A DNA stretch of 43,335 nucleotides, from contig NZ_WBUE01000032.1 in assembly GCF_009026145.1 (NCBI RefSeq), positions 1 to 43,335 on the forward strand, given 5' to 3'. The position numbers and the translations under genes are program-made. Every line of letters starts with the position of its first letter. The stretch's first letter is position 1. This stretch comes from Hyphomicrobium sp. (GTDB lineage: Bacteria > Pseudomonadota > Alphaproteobacteria > Rhizobiales > Hyphomicrobiaceae). The notes below the pieces were generated by a model. It saw nothing but the letters and a program-made list of their open reading frames with translations. It searched no databases and was not told the DNA's origin. This document shows, piece by piece, positions 35,717 through 43,335 of this stretch.

Positions 35717-35834
35717 GTTGTCTCTCCTCGTGTGGCTTCGCTGGTACGTTGATCTCTGCACTGAAAGCCGGCAGGCCCTTCCCTTGGCCAACCGGCGCAG
35801 ACGTTCGTCGCAATGGGCGAAACATCGAAAAGAA

Positions 35835-35860
35835 ACGCCCCTAAGTCAAGTCCGGGGCGT
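35835..35860 (-). terminator. Terminator between apbC and infC
   Basis: ACGCCCC (35835-35841) pairs with GGGGCGT (35854-35860) with a 12-base loop. The minus strand continues TTCTTTTCG. It lies about 50 bases past the apbC stop; as it also precedes infC by 119 bases, a leader attenuator cannot be excluded. Confidence 0.6.
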
Positions 35861-35898
35861 GCGTTGATTGGGCCACAACCCACGCAAATTGTTGTAGC

Positions 35899-35921
35899 AA
35901 AAGCCGCGTTTACCCGCGGCT
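35899..35921 (-). terminator. Hairpin overlapping the apbC stop codon
   Basis: AGCCGCG pairs with CGCGGCT (35915-35921 with 35902-35908) around a 6-base loop that contains the TAA stop (35910-35912). TTTG follows on the minus strand. It forms a tandem with the hairpin at 35835-35860. Confidence 0.55.
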
Positions 35922-37421
35922 GAGCCCCTTCTTCGCCAGCTCGTCGAGGTATTGGCCCCAGCGCTTGTCCTTCTCGCGCCCGAGCTGCTGCAGATACGTC
36001 CACGTAAAAAGGCCCGTGTCGTGCCCATCGTTAAAGGCGATGCGGATGGCGTAGTTGCCGACCGGGCGCAGCTCCCTGATCTTGACGTTGCGCTTGCCGC
36101 CGACCGTGACGCGCTGCTCCGGCGAGTGGCCCTGCACCTCCGCCGACGGACTCATGACGCGCAGCATCTCGGCCGGTAGCTCGTATTTCGGACCGCAGGC
36201 AAACTCGACGGTCAGCATGGTCCCACCGTCGCTCACCTCGAGGCGCGGCGGGCGCACGGCGATCTCCTTCGCCTGCTCAAGTTCTGCCCACGTGCGAGCG
36301 GCGATATCGCGGAAGATCTGTGCATGCGTACTGTCGGGAAGCGTTGCCGTGATCGGCTGGCCAGAGTCGGAGCGCATCCTCACGTCCATGTCGAGCGGCA
36401 CCGCGCCAAGGAACGGCACTCCCAACCGCTGTGCCTCCGCCTCGGCGCCGCCATGACCGAAAATATCCGAACGCTCCCCGCACTTGGGGCAGATGAAGGT
36501 GCTCATGTTCTCGACGATGCCGAGCACCGGCACCCCAACCTTGCGGAACATAGCGAGGCCCTTGCGCGCGTCGATCAGCGCCAAATCCTGTGGCGTCGAG
36601 ACGATGACGGCGCCCGACAGCGGCACCTGCTGCGCCATGGTGAGCTGCACGTCGCCGGTGCCCGGTGGCATGTCAATGATCAGCACGTCGAGGTCGCCGT
36701 CCTCGCCCCAGGCGACGTCGCGCAGCATCTGATTGAGCGCGCCGACGACCATCGGCCCGCGCCAGATGACCGGCGTCTCCTCGTCGACCATGAAGCCCAT
36801 CGACATGGCCTTGAGGCCATGCCCCTGCATCGGCTTCAGCGTCTTGCCCTTCACCACCTGCGGCTGACCCTTGAGGCCCAGCAAGCGCGGCTGCGACGGC
36901 CCGTAGATATCCGCGTCGAGGATGCCGACTTTCTTGCCGGCGGCTTTGAGGCCGAGCGCCAGATTGACGGCTACCGTCGACTTGCCGACGCCGCCCTTTC
37001 CTGATGCGACGGCGATCAGCGACTTGACGCCGGGTACGGCGGCCAGCGGCTTCGGCCCGGTGCCAGCGTCGGTTGCCGGAGCCGCAGGCGCGCGGCCTCC
37101 GCCGTTGCCTGTCATACCCCTTGCCCGCGCCTGCGTAACGCGCGCGCTCTCTGGGGCACGCCCCGTTCCCTGTGGCGCTTCTGCGGTGAGCACCGCGCTC
37201 ACCCCGGCGACGCCTGGCACCTTGGCGACGACGGTCTCGGCCGCCTTGCGCAACGGCTCCAGCTCCTCGGCGCGCGCCGCCGGAACGGTGATGGAGAAAT
37301 AGACCCGGTCGTCCTTGACGAGAATCTCCGAGACGAGCCCCAGGTCGACGATGTTGCTTTCCAGGTCAGGACCCTTGATGCGGCGCAGCTCGGCAAGCAC
37401 GGTGTCTTTGGTGGCGGACAT
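35910..37421 (-). CDS. apbC: Mrp/ApbC iron-sulfur carrier ATPase fused to DUF971
   Basis: 503-residue P-loop ATPase that carries and delivers Fe-S clusters in the cytoplasm. Domains: MIP18/DUF59 (about 5-80), a Gly/Ala/Pro linker, a Mrp/NBP35 ATPase (about 133-380) with deviant Walker A SGKGGVGKST (140-149), IIDMPPGTGD (248-257) and the cluster-binding pair CPKC (311-314), and a C-terminal DUF971 domain (about 391-490: PPRLEVSDGG, GNYAIRIAFNDGHDTGLFTW). DUF59-Mrp-DUF971 is the layout of plant HCF101; most bacterial ApbC proteins end after the ATPase. The ATG at 37421 starts the DUF59 domain normally; the ribosome site is weak. Two hairpins follow its stop. Confidence 0.94.
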   Translation of the reverse strand: MSATKDTVLAELRRIKGPDLESNIVDLGLVSEILVKDDRVYFSITVPAARAEELEPLRKAAETVVAKVPGVAGVSAVLTAEAPQGTGRAPESARVTQARARGMTGNGGGRAPAAPATDAGTGPKPLAAVPGVKSLIAVASGKGGVGKSTVAVNLALGLKAAGKKVGILDADIYGPSQPRLLGLKGQPQVVKGKTLKPMQGHGLKAMSMGFMVDEETPVIWRGPMVVGALNQMLRDVAWGEDGDLDVLIIDMPPGTGDVQLTMAQQVPLSGAVIVSTPQDLALIDARKGLAMFRKVGVPVLGIVENMSTFICPKCGERSDIFGHGGAEAEAQRLGVPFLGAVPLDMDVRMRSDSGQPITATLPDSTHAQIFRDIAARTWAELEQAKEIAVRPPRLEVSDGGTMLTVEFACGPKYELPAEMLRVMSPSAEVQGHSPEQRVTVGGKRNVKIRELRPVGNYAIRIAFNDGHDTGLFTWTYLQQLGREKDKRWGQYLDELAKKGLSRG

Positions 37422-37509
37422 GCAGGAGGCTCCAGGGGGCATTGGCGCGGCGATACTGCGCCATCTAAGCCATGGCCCGCTAGAATCAATCACCGGTCGA
37501 TGGGGAACT

Positions 37510-38298
37510 CTAAGGCTCGGACGGCTTTGTCGTCAGCGCCGGCAGGCATATTCCGAACGACCACCTGCAGCCAGCGGTTGCGAGGCACATGGCCTGGGAC
37601 AGCCGCCCGCGGCAATTGGGACCGACGGGCGATCCGAAGGGGCTGGTGAAGTACGGGCCATCCGTCCTCGACAGCAGCCCCTTGCCGAACCGCAGCTCCT
37701 CGCACCCGTTCGTGACCACCGACCAGTAGCACGCGAAGTGCTGCTCGCAGGTGGGTCGCGCGTAGCTGCCGCACAAGGAGAAGGCAGGGGGCGATGCTTG
37801 CGTCGGCGCATCGCCGAGGGGGAACGTAGGGGGCTTGTCGGCGCACTTGGACAAGGCGGAGCTCCACGAGCAGCTCGATGCGATCTCACACATCAACTTC
37901 GACAGCTGCGAGCACGGCCAAGTCCCGGTCGGCAGCGCGCCGGTCGACCCCTGCGGCTCGCCGGCGGCATAGCCTCGATCCGGCGGCCAAATCAGTCCCC
38001 TCACCTCGCGGAACATCAGGAAGGTGCCCCCGAGCGCTACGGCGGCTCCGAGCGCGAGTACGACTGGATTCTTCTTCATGCCCTCGAACAAGAACCCGGC
38101 TGTCATGATGCACAGCACGCCGGCGACGAGGACGAAGGCGACCTCCAGGAAGCTGGCAACCGACAGCCAGAGAAGCAGGTCGGAAAAATATATGGCGACC
38201 GAGCGCGTACCTTGGCGCAAGAGTTGGCCCAGCACGACATCCCCCATCAAGCGGCGCGCTGAAGAAAGCAAAAAAGAAGAAAATGAGTGAGGGTGCAT
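37510..38298 (-). CDS. Membrane protein with three Cys/Trp modules
   Basis: Family not recognised. From the ATG at 38298 it has 262 residues; TTG 38325 and ATG 38247 are alternatives and none has a strong ribosome site. Two or three membrane helices (about 36-72: LLLWLSVASFLEVAFVLVAG; 78-98: PVVLALGAAVALGGTFLMF) precede an exported C-terminal region made of three copies of a module, Cys-x7/8-Cys-x5-Cys-x-Trp-x4/6-Cys: residues 129-152, 176-199 and 229-251. The spacing agreement across three copies argues strongly for real coding. The pattern recalls disulfide-knotted extracellular modules such as PSI domains, but I claim no homology. It is oriented toward apbC, divergent from the TRAP genes. 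Confidence 0.75.
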   Translation of the reverse strand: MHPHSFSSFLLSSARRLMGDVVLGQLLRQGTRSVAIYFSDLLLWLSVASFLEVAFVLVAGVLCIMTAGFLFEGMKKNPVVLALGAAVALGGTFLMFREVRGLIWPPDRGYAAGEPQGSTGALPTGTWPCSQLSKLMCEIASSCSWSSALSKCADKPPTFPLGDAPTQASPPAFSLCGSYARPTCEQHFACYWSVVTNGCEELRFGKGLLSRTDGPYFTSPFGSPVGPNCRGRLSQAMCLATAGCRWSFGICLPALTTKPSEP

Positions 38299-38452
38299 CC
38301 TAATGCGGCGCCGACGCCTCGGCAAACCCGATGCAGCCCCCCGCGCCGATCACCCTGGAAGTCGCTGACTGGCCTCTATATACCGGTCCTGCGAGGCGAC
38401 GGCAGAGCGGTGAAGCGCTGCCGGGACGACCCAAAGTCTGGGGAAACGCACC

Positions 38453-39079
38453 ATGCAGGCGCTACTGGCGGTGAGCCGCTGGATCGATGCCACGACGCGC
38501 CTCATCGGCCAGTCCGTCGCCTGGCTCATCGTGGTCGCCGCCGTCATCAGCGCCGGCAACGCCATCATCCGCAAACTCTTCGACATGAGCTCGAATGCCT
38601 GGCTCGAGTTGCAGTGGTGGCTGTTCGCCGCCGTCTTCCTGCTGGCCGCGCCGTGGACGCTGGCGCAGAACGAGCACATACGCATCGACATCGTGAACGA
38701 GCGCCTCCCTCGCTGGATGCGCAACGCCATCGAGATCATCGGCCACGTTTTCTTCCTGCTGCCGACGGCGGCGCTCGTCGCCTATACGTCGTGGGACTTC
38801 TTCCTCACCTCCTATGAGCAGAACGAGCAGTCGTCCAACTACGGCGGCCTGCCGCAGTGGCCGGTGAAGTTCCTCATTCCGCTCGCCTTCGCCATCCTGT
38901 TCGCGCAGGGGTTGTCCGAGCTCATCAAGCGCATCGCCATAATGAATGGCGACCTGCCCGAGGACGGATGGGGCGCCGGCCATCCGGCCGCCGCCTCCGC
39001 ACGGGCGGCCGGTCTTCTCGATGTGCCGGGCATCACCGATGAGCCGCCGGCTACACCCCCATCCGCCAGCAAGAGCTGA
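38453..39079 (+). CDS. TRAP transporter small permease (DctQ family)
   Basis: 208-residue inner-membrane protein with four predicted helices: SVAWLIVVAAVISAGNAII, WLELQWWLFAAVFLLAAPWTL, HVFFLLPTAALVAYTSWDFF and VKFLIPLAFAILFAQGL. The DctQ signature AQNEHIRIDIVNERLP is present. It partners the large permease that begins 18 bases after its stop. A Pro/Ala-rich C-terminal tail of about 45 residues is longer than usual. No substrate-binding protein gene is adjacent, so the substrate is unknown. Confidence 0.93.
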   Translation: MQALLAVSRWIDATTRLIGQSVAWLIVVAAVISAGNAIIRKLFDMSSNAWLELQWWLFAAVFLLAAPWTLAQNEHIRIDIVNERLPRWMRNAIEIIGHVFFLLPTAALVAYTSWDFFLTSYEQNEQSSNYGGLPQWPVKFLIPLAFAILFAQGLSELIKRIAIMNGDLPEDGWGAGHPAAASARAAGLLDVPGITDEPPATPPSASKS

Positions 39080-39097
39080 TCGAGCGCGGAGGGGGAC

Positions 39098-40897
39098 ATG
39101 CTCGAGCTCATCGCACAGAATCTGGCGCCGATCATGTTCGCGGCGCTCGTGCTGTTCCTGCTGCTCGGCTACCCCGCCGCCTTCTCGCTGGCTGCCGTCG
39201 GCCTCATCTTTTTCGTCGTCGGCGTCGAGCTGGCGCCCTATTCGGGAGGCGCCATCAATCTTTCCTGGCCCCTGCTCGGCACGCTGCCCGAACGCATCTA
39301 CGGCGTGATGACCAACGACACGCTGCTCGCCATTCCCTTCTTCGTCTTCATGGGGCTGATCCTCGAGCGCTCCGGCATGGCCGAGGATCTGTTGGAGACG
39401 GTAGGCCAGCTCTTCGGCACCGTGAACGGCGGCCTCGCCTATGCGGTCATCCTCGTCGGCGCACTGCTCGCGGCGACGACCGGCGTCGTCGCCGCCTCGG
39501 TCATCTCCATGGGCCTCATCTCGCTACCGATCATGCTGCGCTACGGGTACGACGCGCGCTTCGCCACCGGCACCATCGCCGCCTCGGGCACGCTGGCGCA
39601 GATCGTCCCGCCCTCGCTCGTGCTCATCGTCCTCGCCGACCAGCTCGGCCGCTCGGTCGGCGACATGTACACCGGTGCGCTGGTGCCGGGGCTGATGCTG
39701 GCCGGCTTCTACCTGCTGTTCGCGTTCGTCGTGTCGTCGATCTGGACGCAGGCCGCCCCCGGCCTGCCGCTGGATGCGATCATCCATCGCGAGCCGGACG
39801 GCTCGCGCGGCTACGCCTCGCTTATCGCGCTCGCCGCCATATGCGGCACCATCGCCTGGCTCATTATGCGCAGGACGACCTATGCCGGCGCCGATCTCGT
39901 CATCCTGACGCTGGCATTGTCCGTCAGCCTCGCCATCGTCGCGGCGGGGGCGAGTTGGACGATCAGGCAGGCGCACGGCCCAAGCCTGCTATCGGCGCTG
40001 GCCGAGCAGGTGGTGTTCGTCATGGTGCCGCCCCTGCTGCTCATCTTCCTCGTACTCGGCACCATCTTCATCGGCGTCGCCACGCCGACCGAGGGTGGTG
40101 CCATGGGGGCAGTGGGAGCTATGCTGCTGGCTCTCGCCAAGCGCCTCAGCACCGGCGATCGCGCGCGCTTCAGCCTCGACATCGTGCGCTCGGCGGCGCG
40201 CGCCACCGCCAAGCTGTCGGCGTTCGTGATGTTCATCCTCATCGGCGCGCGCATCTTCTCGCTCACCTTCTACGGCACCAACGGCCATCTGTGGGTCGAG
40301 CACCTGCTCGTGTCGCTGCCGGGCGGCGAGGTCGGCTTCCTCATCTTCGTCAACGTGCTGGTGTTCTTCCTCGCCTTCTTCCTCGACTTCTTCGAGCTTG
40401 CCTTCATCATCGTGCCGCTGTTGGCGCCCGCCGCCCAGGCCCTCGGCATCGATCTCATCTGGTTCGGCGTCATCCTCGCCGTGAACATGCAGACGAGCTT
40501 CATGCATCCGCCGTTCGGCTTCGCGCTGTTCTATCTGCGCTCGGTCGCCCCACGTCTGCCATACGCGGACAAGGTGACGGGACGGACGATGCCGGCGGTC
40601 ACCACCGGGCAGATCTATTGGGGCGCCGTGCCGTTCGTCGTCATCCAGTGCGTGATGGTGGCGCTGCTCATCGCCTTCCCAGGGCTGGTGCGGCACGATG
40701 CGGTGCCGACGCCCGGCGCCCGGCCGCAGCCCGGCATCGCCGCGCCCACCGACGGCACCGTGCCGGCGTTCAAGAGCCAGGGCTTTGCGCTGCCGCCCTA
40801 TCCGCCGACCATACCGGGCGCGCCGCCGCCGGACACCTCCGGCCCCGGCGCCCCGACGCTCGACATGTCGGTGCCGCCGGTCATCGTGAAGCCGTAG
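39098..40897 (+). CDS. TRAP transporter large permease (DctM family)
   Basis: 599-residue membrane protein with about twelve helices, responsible for sodium- or proton-driven uptake of an organic acid or similar solute. Family features: NDTLLAIPFFVFMGLILERSG, GALLAATTGVVAASVISMG, ATGTIAASGTLAQIVPPSLVLIVLADQLG and ATPTEGGAMGAVGAMLLAL. Family members usually have 425-450 residues. The excess here is a mid-protein hydrophobic insertion (about 225-310), as in the DctM subgroup with extra helices, and a Pro-rich tail from about 545. GGAGGGGG lies 5 bases before the ATG. It should work with the small permease before it. Confidence 0.94.
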   Translation: MLELIAQNLAPIMFAALVLFLLLGYPAAFSLAAVGLIFFVVGVELAPYSGGAINLSWPLLGTLPERIYGVMTNDTLLAIPFFVFMGLILERSGMAEDLLETVGQLFGTVNGGLAYAVILVGALLAATTGVVAASVISMGLISLPIMLRYGYDARFATGTIAASGTLAQIVPPSLVLIVLADQLGRSVGDMYTGALVPGLMLAGFYLLFAFVVSSIWTQAAPGLPLDAIIHREPDGSRGYASLIALAAICGTIAWLIMRRTTYAGADLVILTLALSVSLAIVAAGASWTIRQAHGPSLLSALAEQVVFVMVPPLLLIFLVLGTIFIGVATPTEGGAMGAVGAMLLALAKRLSTGDRARFSLDIVRSAARATAKLSAFVMFILIGARIFSLTFYGTNGHLWVEHLLVSLPGGEVGFLIFVNVLVFFLAFFLDFFELAFIIVPLLAPAAQALGIDLIWFGVILAVNMQTSFMHPPFGFALFYLRSVAPRLPYADKVTGRTMPAVTTGQIYWGAVPFVVIQCVMVALLIAFPGLVRHDAVPTPGARPQPGIAAPTDGTVPAFKSQGFALPPYPPTIPGAPPPDTSGPGAPTLDMSVPPVIVKP

Positions 40898-40934
40898 TCC
40901 TCCGCGCAGGAGACTCTGGCCGGAGACTGACACC

Positions 40935-41155
40935 ATGAGCGATGCTTCGGAGACCTGTTCTACATCCCGGCGGGCGTTCCGCATCTACCGGTCAATCTCA
41001 GCGACAAGCCGATATCGGCCGTCATTGCGCGCACCGACCCCAACGAGCAGGAAAGCGTCGTGCTATTGCCGGAGCTCGAGGCCTACGCCCAGGAGGCGGG
41101 CAGAACCAGCGTAAACTCTAGTCCTCACCGGGACTTACGCTCGCTCGCGCCATAA
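40935..41155 (+). pseudogene. Cupin-protein gene remnant (internal deletion)
   Basis: From 40949 one frame reads GDLFYIPAGVPHLPVNLSDKP, then ARTDPNEQESVVLLPELEAY, the C-terminal half of a small cupin protein common in Hyphomicrobiales (the metal-binding His of the second cupin motif is in VPHLP). The frame has no start of its own. An ATG at 40935 (MSDA) opens another frame only 14 bases before, as if the original start and the C-terminal half had been joined by an out-of-frame deletion. The cupin frame runs to TAA at 41153-41155. It is probably not functional. Confidence 0.7.
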
Positions 41156-41217
41156 ATGCGCCACGCTGAAGGACGACTAGCCACCCCAAGAGCGAAGTCT
41201 TTCTGAGCGGGGAACGC

Positions 41218-42738
41218 ATGCGCTCTTCTGCAATCGGCCGGTCCACGTTGGCGCAGCTCGTTGCCGCAGCGGCAGCGCTCGTCTGCACGGTAGCCGAAGC
41301 CGGCGAGCTGGTGGTGATGCCCTATGCGTGCAGGGTGGTCGGCGGCGCGCCCGTGCTGACGCCGGCGCAAGATCAGGGCTACAGGATCTTCGGGCGGCGC
41401 GAGGAGCGCGACTTCACCGAGTGCTCGCCGGTCAATCCGGACATGTGCCGGCGCTGGAAGGTCTACCGGTTCGACGTCGACTGCGCGGGTGAGCGCGTGC
41501 CGTGGGTCTCCATCGCCGCCGCCGCCGACACGCACAGCGGCGGGCGCAGCTGGGTCGAGAACGGACGCATGCATCTGGAAATGCCGCCCAGGTGGAGCAT
41601 GTCGCCCGACGACCCGTGCGCACGGCGCCCTCGTTACGGTTGGCGCTACGGACCCTTGAGCCGGCATTGCGCCGAGCGTCGCGCCGCGGCACCGGCGGAC
41701 GTCGAGATGCCGGCGGGCTTTGCGCCGATGCTCGAGCTCGATGCCTTCTTCGTCGCCGACCAGCAGCCGGCAACCGAGCGTGGCTGGGCCCCCGCCCCCG
41801 CGGTGGCCGAGCGAGCCGCACCGAAGACGACCCGCGTCGAGGCTGCCTCGCCGACGCGCGAAGCGGAGACGCCGATCAAGCCGCCCGCCGCGCCGCCGGT
41901 CGCCAAGAGCGCGCCTGCGCCCACACCATCGAGTCCTGCGAAGCCCGAACGCACACCCGCAAGCGCGCCGGCGGCGGAAGCGGCCACCGCAACCGGCACG
42001 CCGCTCGCGCCGACCATCATCAACGGAGCGAACGCGCCGGCAGCGAAGGCTGAGCCGCAGCAAATGGCGCGTGCTGCCCCAGCGACCACGTCGGCGCTAC
42101 CGCACAGCAAGGATGTGCCCGCAGCGGTCGAGAAGAAAGACAAGCCCGTCATCGTCGCGGAAAACCACGCTCAGAGCGAGGCCATGACCTCCCGCAGTGA
42201 GACGCCACCGGCTCAGGAAGGTCAGAGCAAATCAATCACAGTCACCCTTGTCGATGGGCTGACGAAATCCGTGAGCCCGGCGCTCTTGGGCGTCGGCGGC
42301 GTGACCGTGCTCGGCCTCCTCGCGTTGCTGTTCGCCTATAGGCGTGATCAGGCGCCCGGCTTTACGCTCGCGCGCGACATCGCCGCCGTCTCGCTCGACG
42401 GCCGCGCGGGCGGCAGGGGACTGGTGCGCGCGGGCCGCTCGCTCGCCACTGCGGCGTCTCCAGGTGCAGAGCCCCCGTCACCGGCGCCGCAATGGGTTGG
42501 GCCGCCACCGAGCTGGGGCGAGGCCATCCCGCAAACGCGCGCCGAGGCGCTCGAGGTGCTGGGCATGGGCGTGGCGCCGGAAGTCAGCGAAACCGCCATC
42601 AAGAAGATCGTCGACGGCCTGCGCCTCAGCTGGCATCCCGACCATGCCAAGAGCGCGCAAGATCGCGAGCTGCGCGAGTTGCGCATGAAGCAGATCAACG
42701 CCGCGTGGGACATCATCACCGGCCGGCGGGCGGGGTAG
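41218..42738 (+). CDS. Membrane-anchored J-domain protein with large exported domain
   Basis: 506 residues. A signal peptide (LAQLVAAAAALVCTVAEAGE) leads to an exported, cysteine-containing domain (about 28-150; YACRVVGG, ECSPVNPDMCRRWKVYRFDVDCAGE). A Pro/Ala-rich linker of about 170 residues follows, then one membrane helix (about 352-374, LGVGGVTVLGLLALLFAYRRD). The cytoplasmic part ends in a J-domain-like segment (about 445-500: RAEALEVLGMGVAPEVSETAIKKIVDGLRLSWHPDHAKS) with the HPD motif at 473-475. J domains stimulate Hsp70 ATPase, so this may couple an envelope signal to DnaK. GGGGA precedes the ATG. No neighbour explains the exported domain. Confidence 0.82.
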   Translation: MRSSAIGRSTLAQLVAAAAALVCTVAEAGELVVMPYACRVVGGAPVLTPAQDQGYRIFGRREERDFTECSPVNPDMCRRWKVYRFDVDCAGERVPWVSIAAAADTHSGGRSWVENGRMHLEMPPRWSMSPDDPCARRPRYGWRYGPLSRHCAERRAAAPADVEMPAGFAPMLELDAFFVADQQPATERGWAPAPAVAERAAPKTTRVEAASPTREAETPIKPPAAPPVAKSAPAPTPSSPAKPERTPASAPAAEAATATGTPLAPTIINGANAPAAKAEPQQMARAAPATTSALPHSKDVPAAVEKKDKPVIVAENHAQSEAMTSRSETPPAQEGQSKSITVTLVDGLTKSVSPALLGVGGVTVLGLLALLFAYRRDQAPGFTLARDIAAVSLDGRAGGRGLVRAGRSLATAASPGAEPPSPAPQWVGPPPSWGEAIPQTRAEALEVLGMGVAPEVSETAIKKIVDGLRLSWHPDHAKSAQDRELRELRMKQINAAWDIITGRRAG

Positions 42739-43335
42739 CACGACTTGGTATCAGCCCAGCACGGCGGGTTTCGCGCTGCCGCCCACCGGTGCGTACCATG
42801 CGGACAGAGCCGCCCTCTTCACCGGCCCTTTGCGCTGCCGGACAGCATGTAAGTGTCATAGGTGTGCTCGGCGAGCTGGAACCACAAATAGTCCTCGCCG
42901 CGGATGGCCAAGACACACCACAACATCGGCCGGCGAATTGATCCGCCATCGCAACCTTATCCCCGCCCCTCGCGCGGCGCGTATCCTCCCCTCATCCCTG
43001 CCCGTCATGGGACGCATCAGCTGAGCGGCCGACGCGGGGCAAGGTCGGTGCCCGGTTGAGGCGGCGTTGCTTTCCGTTCGCAGCGTCGACGCGAGATTAG
43101 CTCTCTCACATGCCGGGGCAACGAACCGAGGCCGGGCGCCCCCAGCAATGGGACGCACGGACGCCCTTCGGCAGCGGCGCTCCCGCATTCAACTTCGGAG
43201 CGCAGCCGCTTTAGGTCCTGAGCGATGATAGCCCGGCCCGTGAAGCGCCGGGTGGGACCCTAAGGCCCGTTGCCGTCGTGAAGAGCACCCTCGGCTTTGC
43301 GAGCCACCGCACGCGGGCGCCGAAAGGCTGCCGGA
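42739..43335. other. Terminal stretch without a clear intact gene
   Basis: No gene with recognisable domain was seen apart from the short fragment at 42819-42926. Open frames here are short and Arg/Pro-rich. A gene may begin beyond the window edge. Confidence 0.35.
42819..42926 (-). pseudogene. Short coding-like fragment
   Basis: A 35-codon frame from an ATG at 42926 reads LAIRGEDYLWFQLAEHTYDT followed by YMLSGSAKGR and a TGA. Its aromatic and acidic composition differs from the Arg-rich noise of the other frames, so it looks like the end of a lost gene or a very small gene. No family was recognised. Confidence 0.3.

Noticed and set aside
37315..38262. A 315-codon plus-strand frame opposite the Cys/Trp protein
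   Set aside because: Composition is Arg/Gly/Gln-rich with no domain, while the minus strand has membrane helices and three matching Cys/Trp modules.

Overview
The window is GC-rich, densely coding DNA from an alphaproteobacterial methylotroph. The closest fit is the order Hyphomicrobiales, near Hyphomicrobium, Methyloceanibacter and Filomicrobium; this is inferred from gene content and protein style, not from a search. Its centre is a complete calcium-type methanol dehydrogenase (mxa) operon. A tetrahydromethanopterin-linked dehydrogenase (MtdB type) lies nearby, so two steps of one C1 route are present: periplasmic methanol oxidation to formaldehyde, and cytoplasmic oxidation of methylene-H4MPT. 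No insertion sequence, prophage, CRISPR array or rRNA was seen.

Layout. 1-975: 5' end of polA (minus strand). 1147-1223: tRNA-Arg(CCG), followed by a two-tier palindrome in the mtdB leader. 1599-6003 (plus): mtdB, an acyl-CoA ligase, a small exported protein and a quinoprotein-associated SoxYZ-like carrier. 6019-17847 (minus): the mxa operon in the order F-J-G-I-R-S-A-C-K-L-D, then a YVTN beta-propeller and a vWA protein at the positions of mxaE and mxaH of Methylobacterium. A divergent small lipoprotein (18241-18783) sits where Methylobacterium carries mxaW. 18815-26480 (minus): DUF3617 protein, small conserved protein, diguanylate cyclase, thermonuclease with sunset domain, infA, a cold-shock gene, an M15-type peptidase, a BA14K-like protein with a natural His6 run, and lepA. 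26660-28132 (plus): MltB-like transglycosylase. 28313-37421 (minus): type II NADH dehydrogenase, a small membrane protein, pheT, pheS, rplT, rpmI, a proline-rich exported protein, infC, and an Mrp/ApbC ATPase with a C-terminal DUF971 domain. 37510-38298 (minus): membrane protein with three copies of a Cys/Trp module. 38453-40897 (plus): TRAP transporter small and large permeases without an adjacent binding protein. 40935-41155: cupin gene remnant. 41218-42738 (plus): membrane-anchored J-domain protein. The last 600 bases hold no clear intact gene.

How the genes work together. MxaF and MxaI form methanol dehydrogenase, MxaG (cytochrome cL) takes its electrons, and MxaJ is the periplasmic partner. 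The MoxR ATPase MxaR and the MxaS, A, C, K, L and D proteins form the maturation and calcium-loading apparatus. Strong hairpins after mxaF and after mxaI divide the operon into a structural part and an assembly part. The assembly genes are packed with ATGA overlaps. The translation block (infA, lepA, pheST, rplT, rpmI, infC) is ordinary housekeeping, but infC appears to start at ATC, and an unrelated secreted-protein gene plus a terminator separate infC from rpmI-rplT.

The points most worth following up are the triple Cys/Trp module protein, the ATC start of infC, the membrane J-domain protein, the SoxYZ-like carrier and lipoprotein flanking the mxa operon, and the bipartite palindrome upstream of mtdB. 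I did not find a clearly new multi-gene defence or mobile system.
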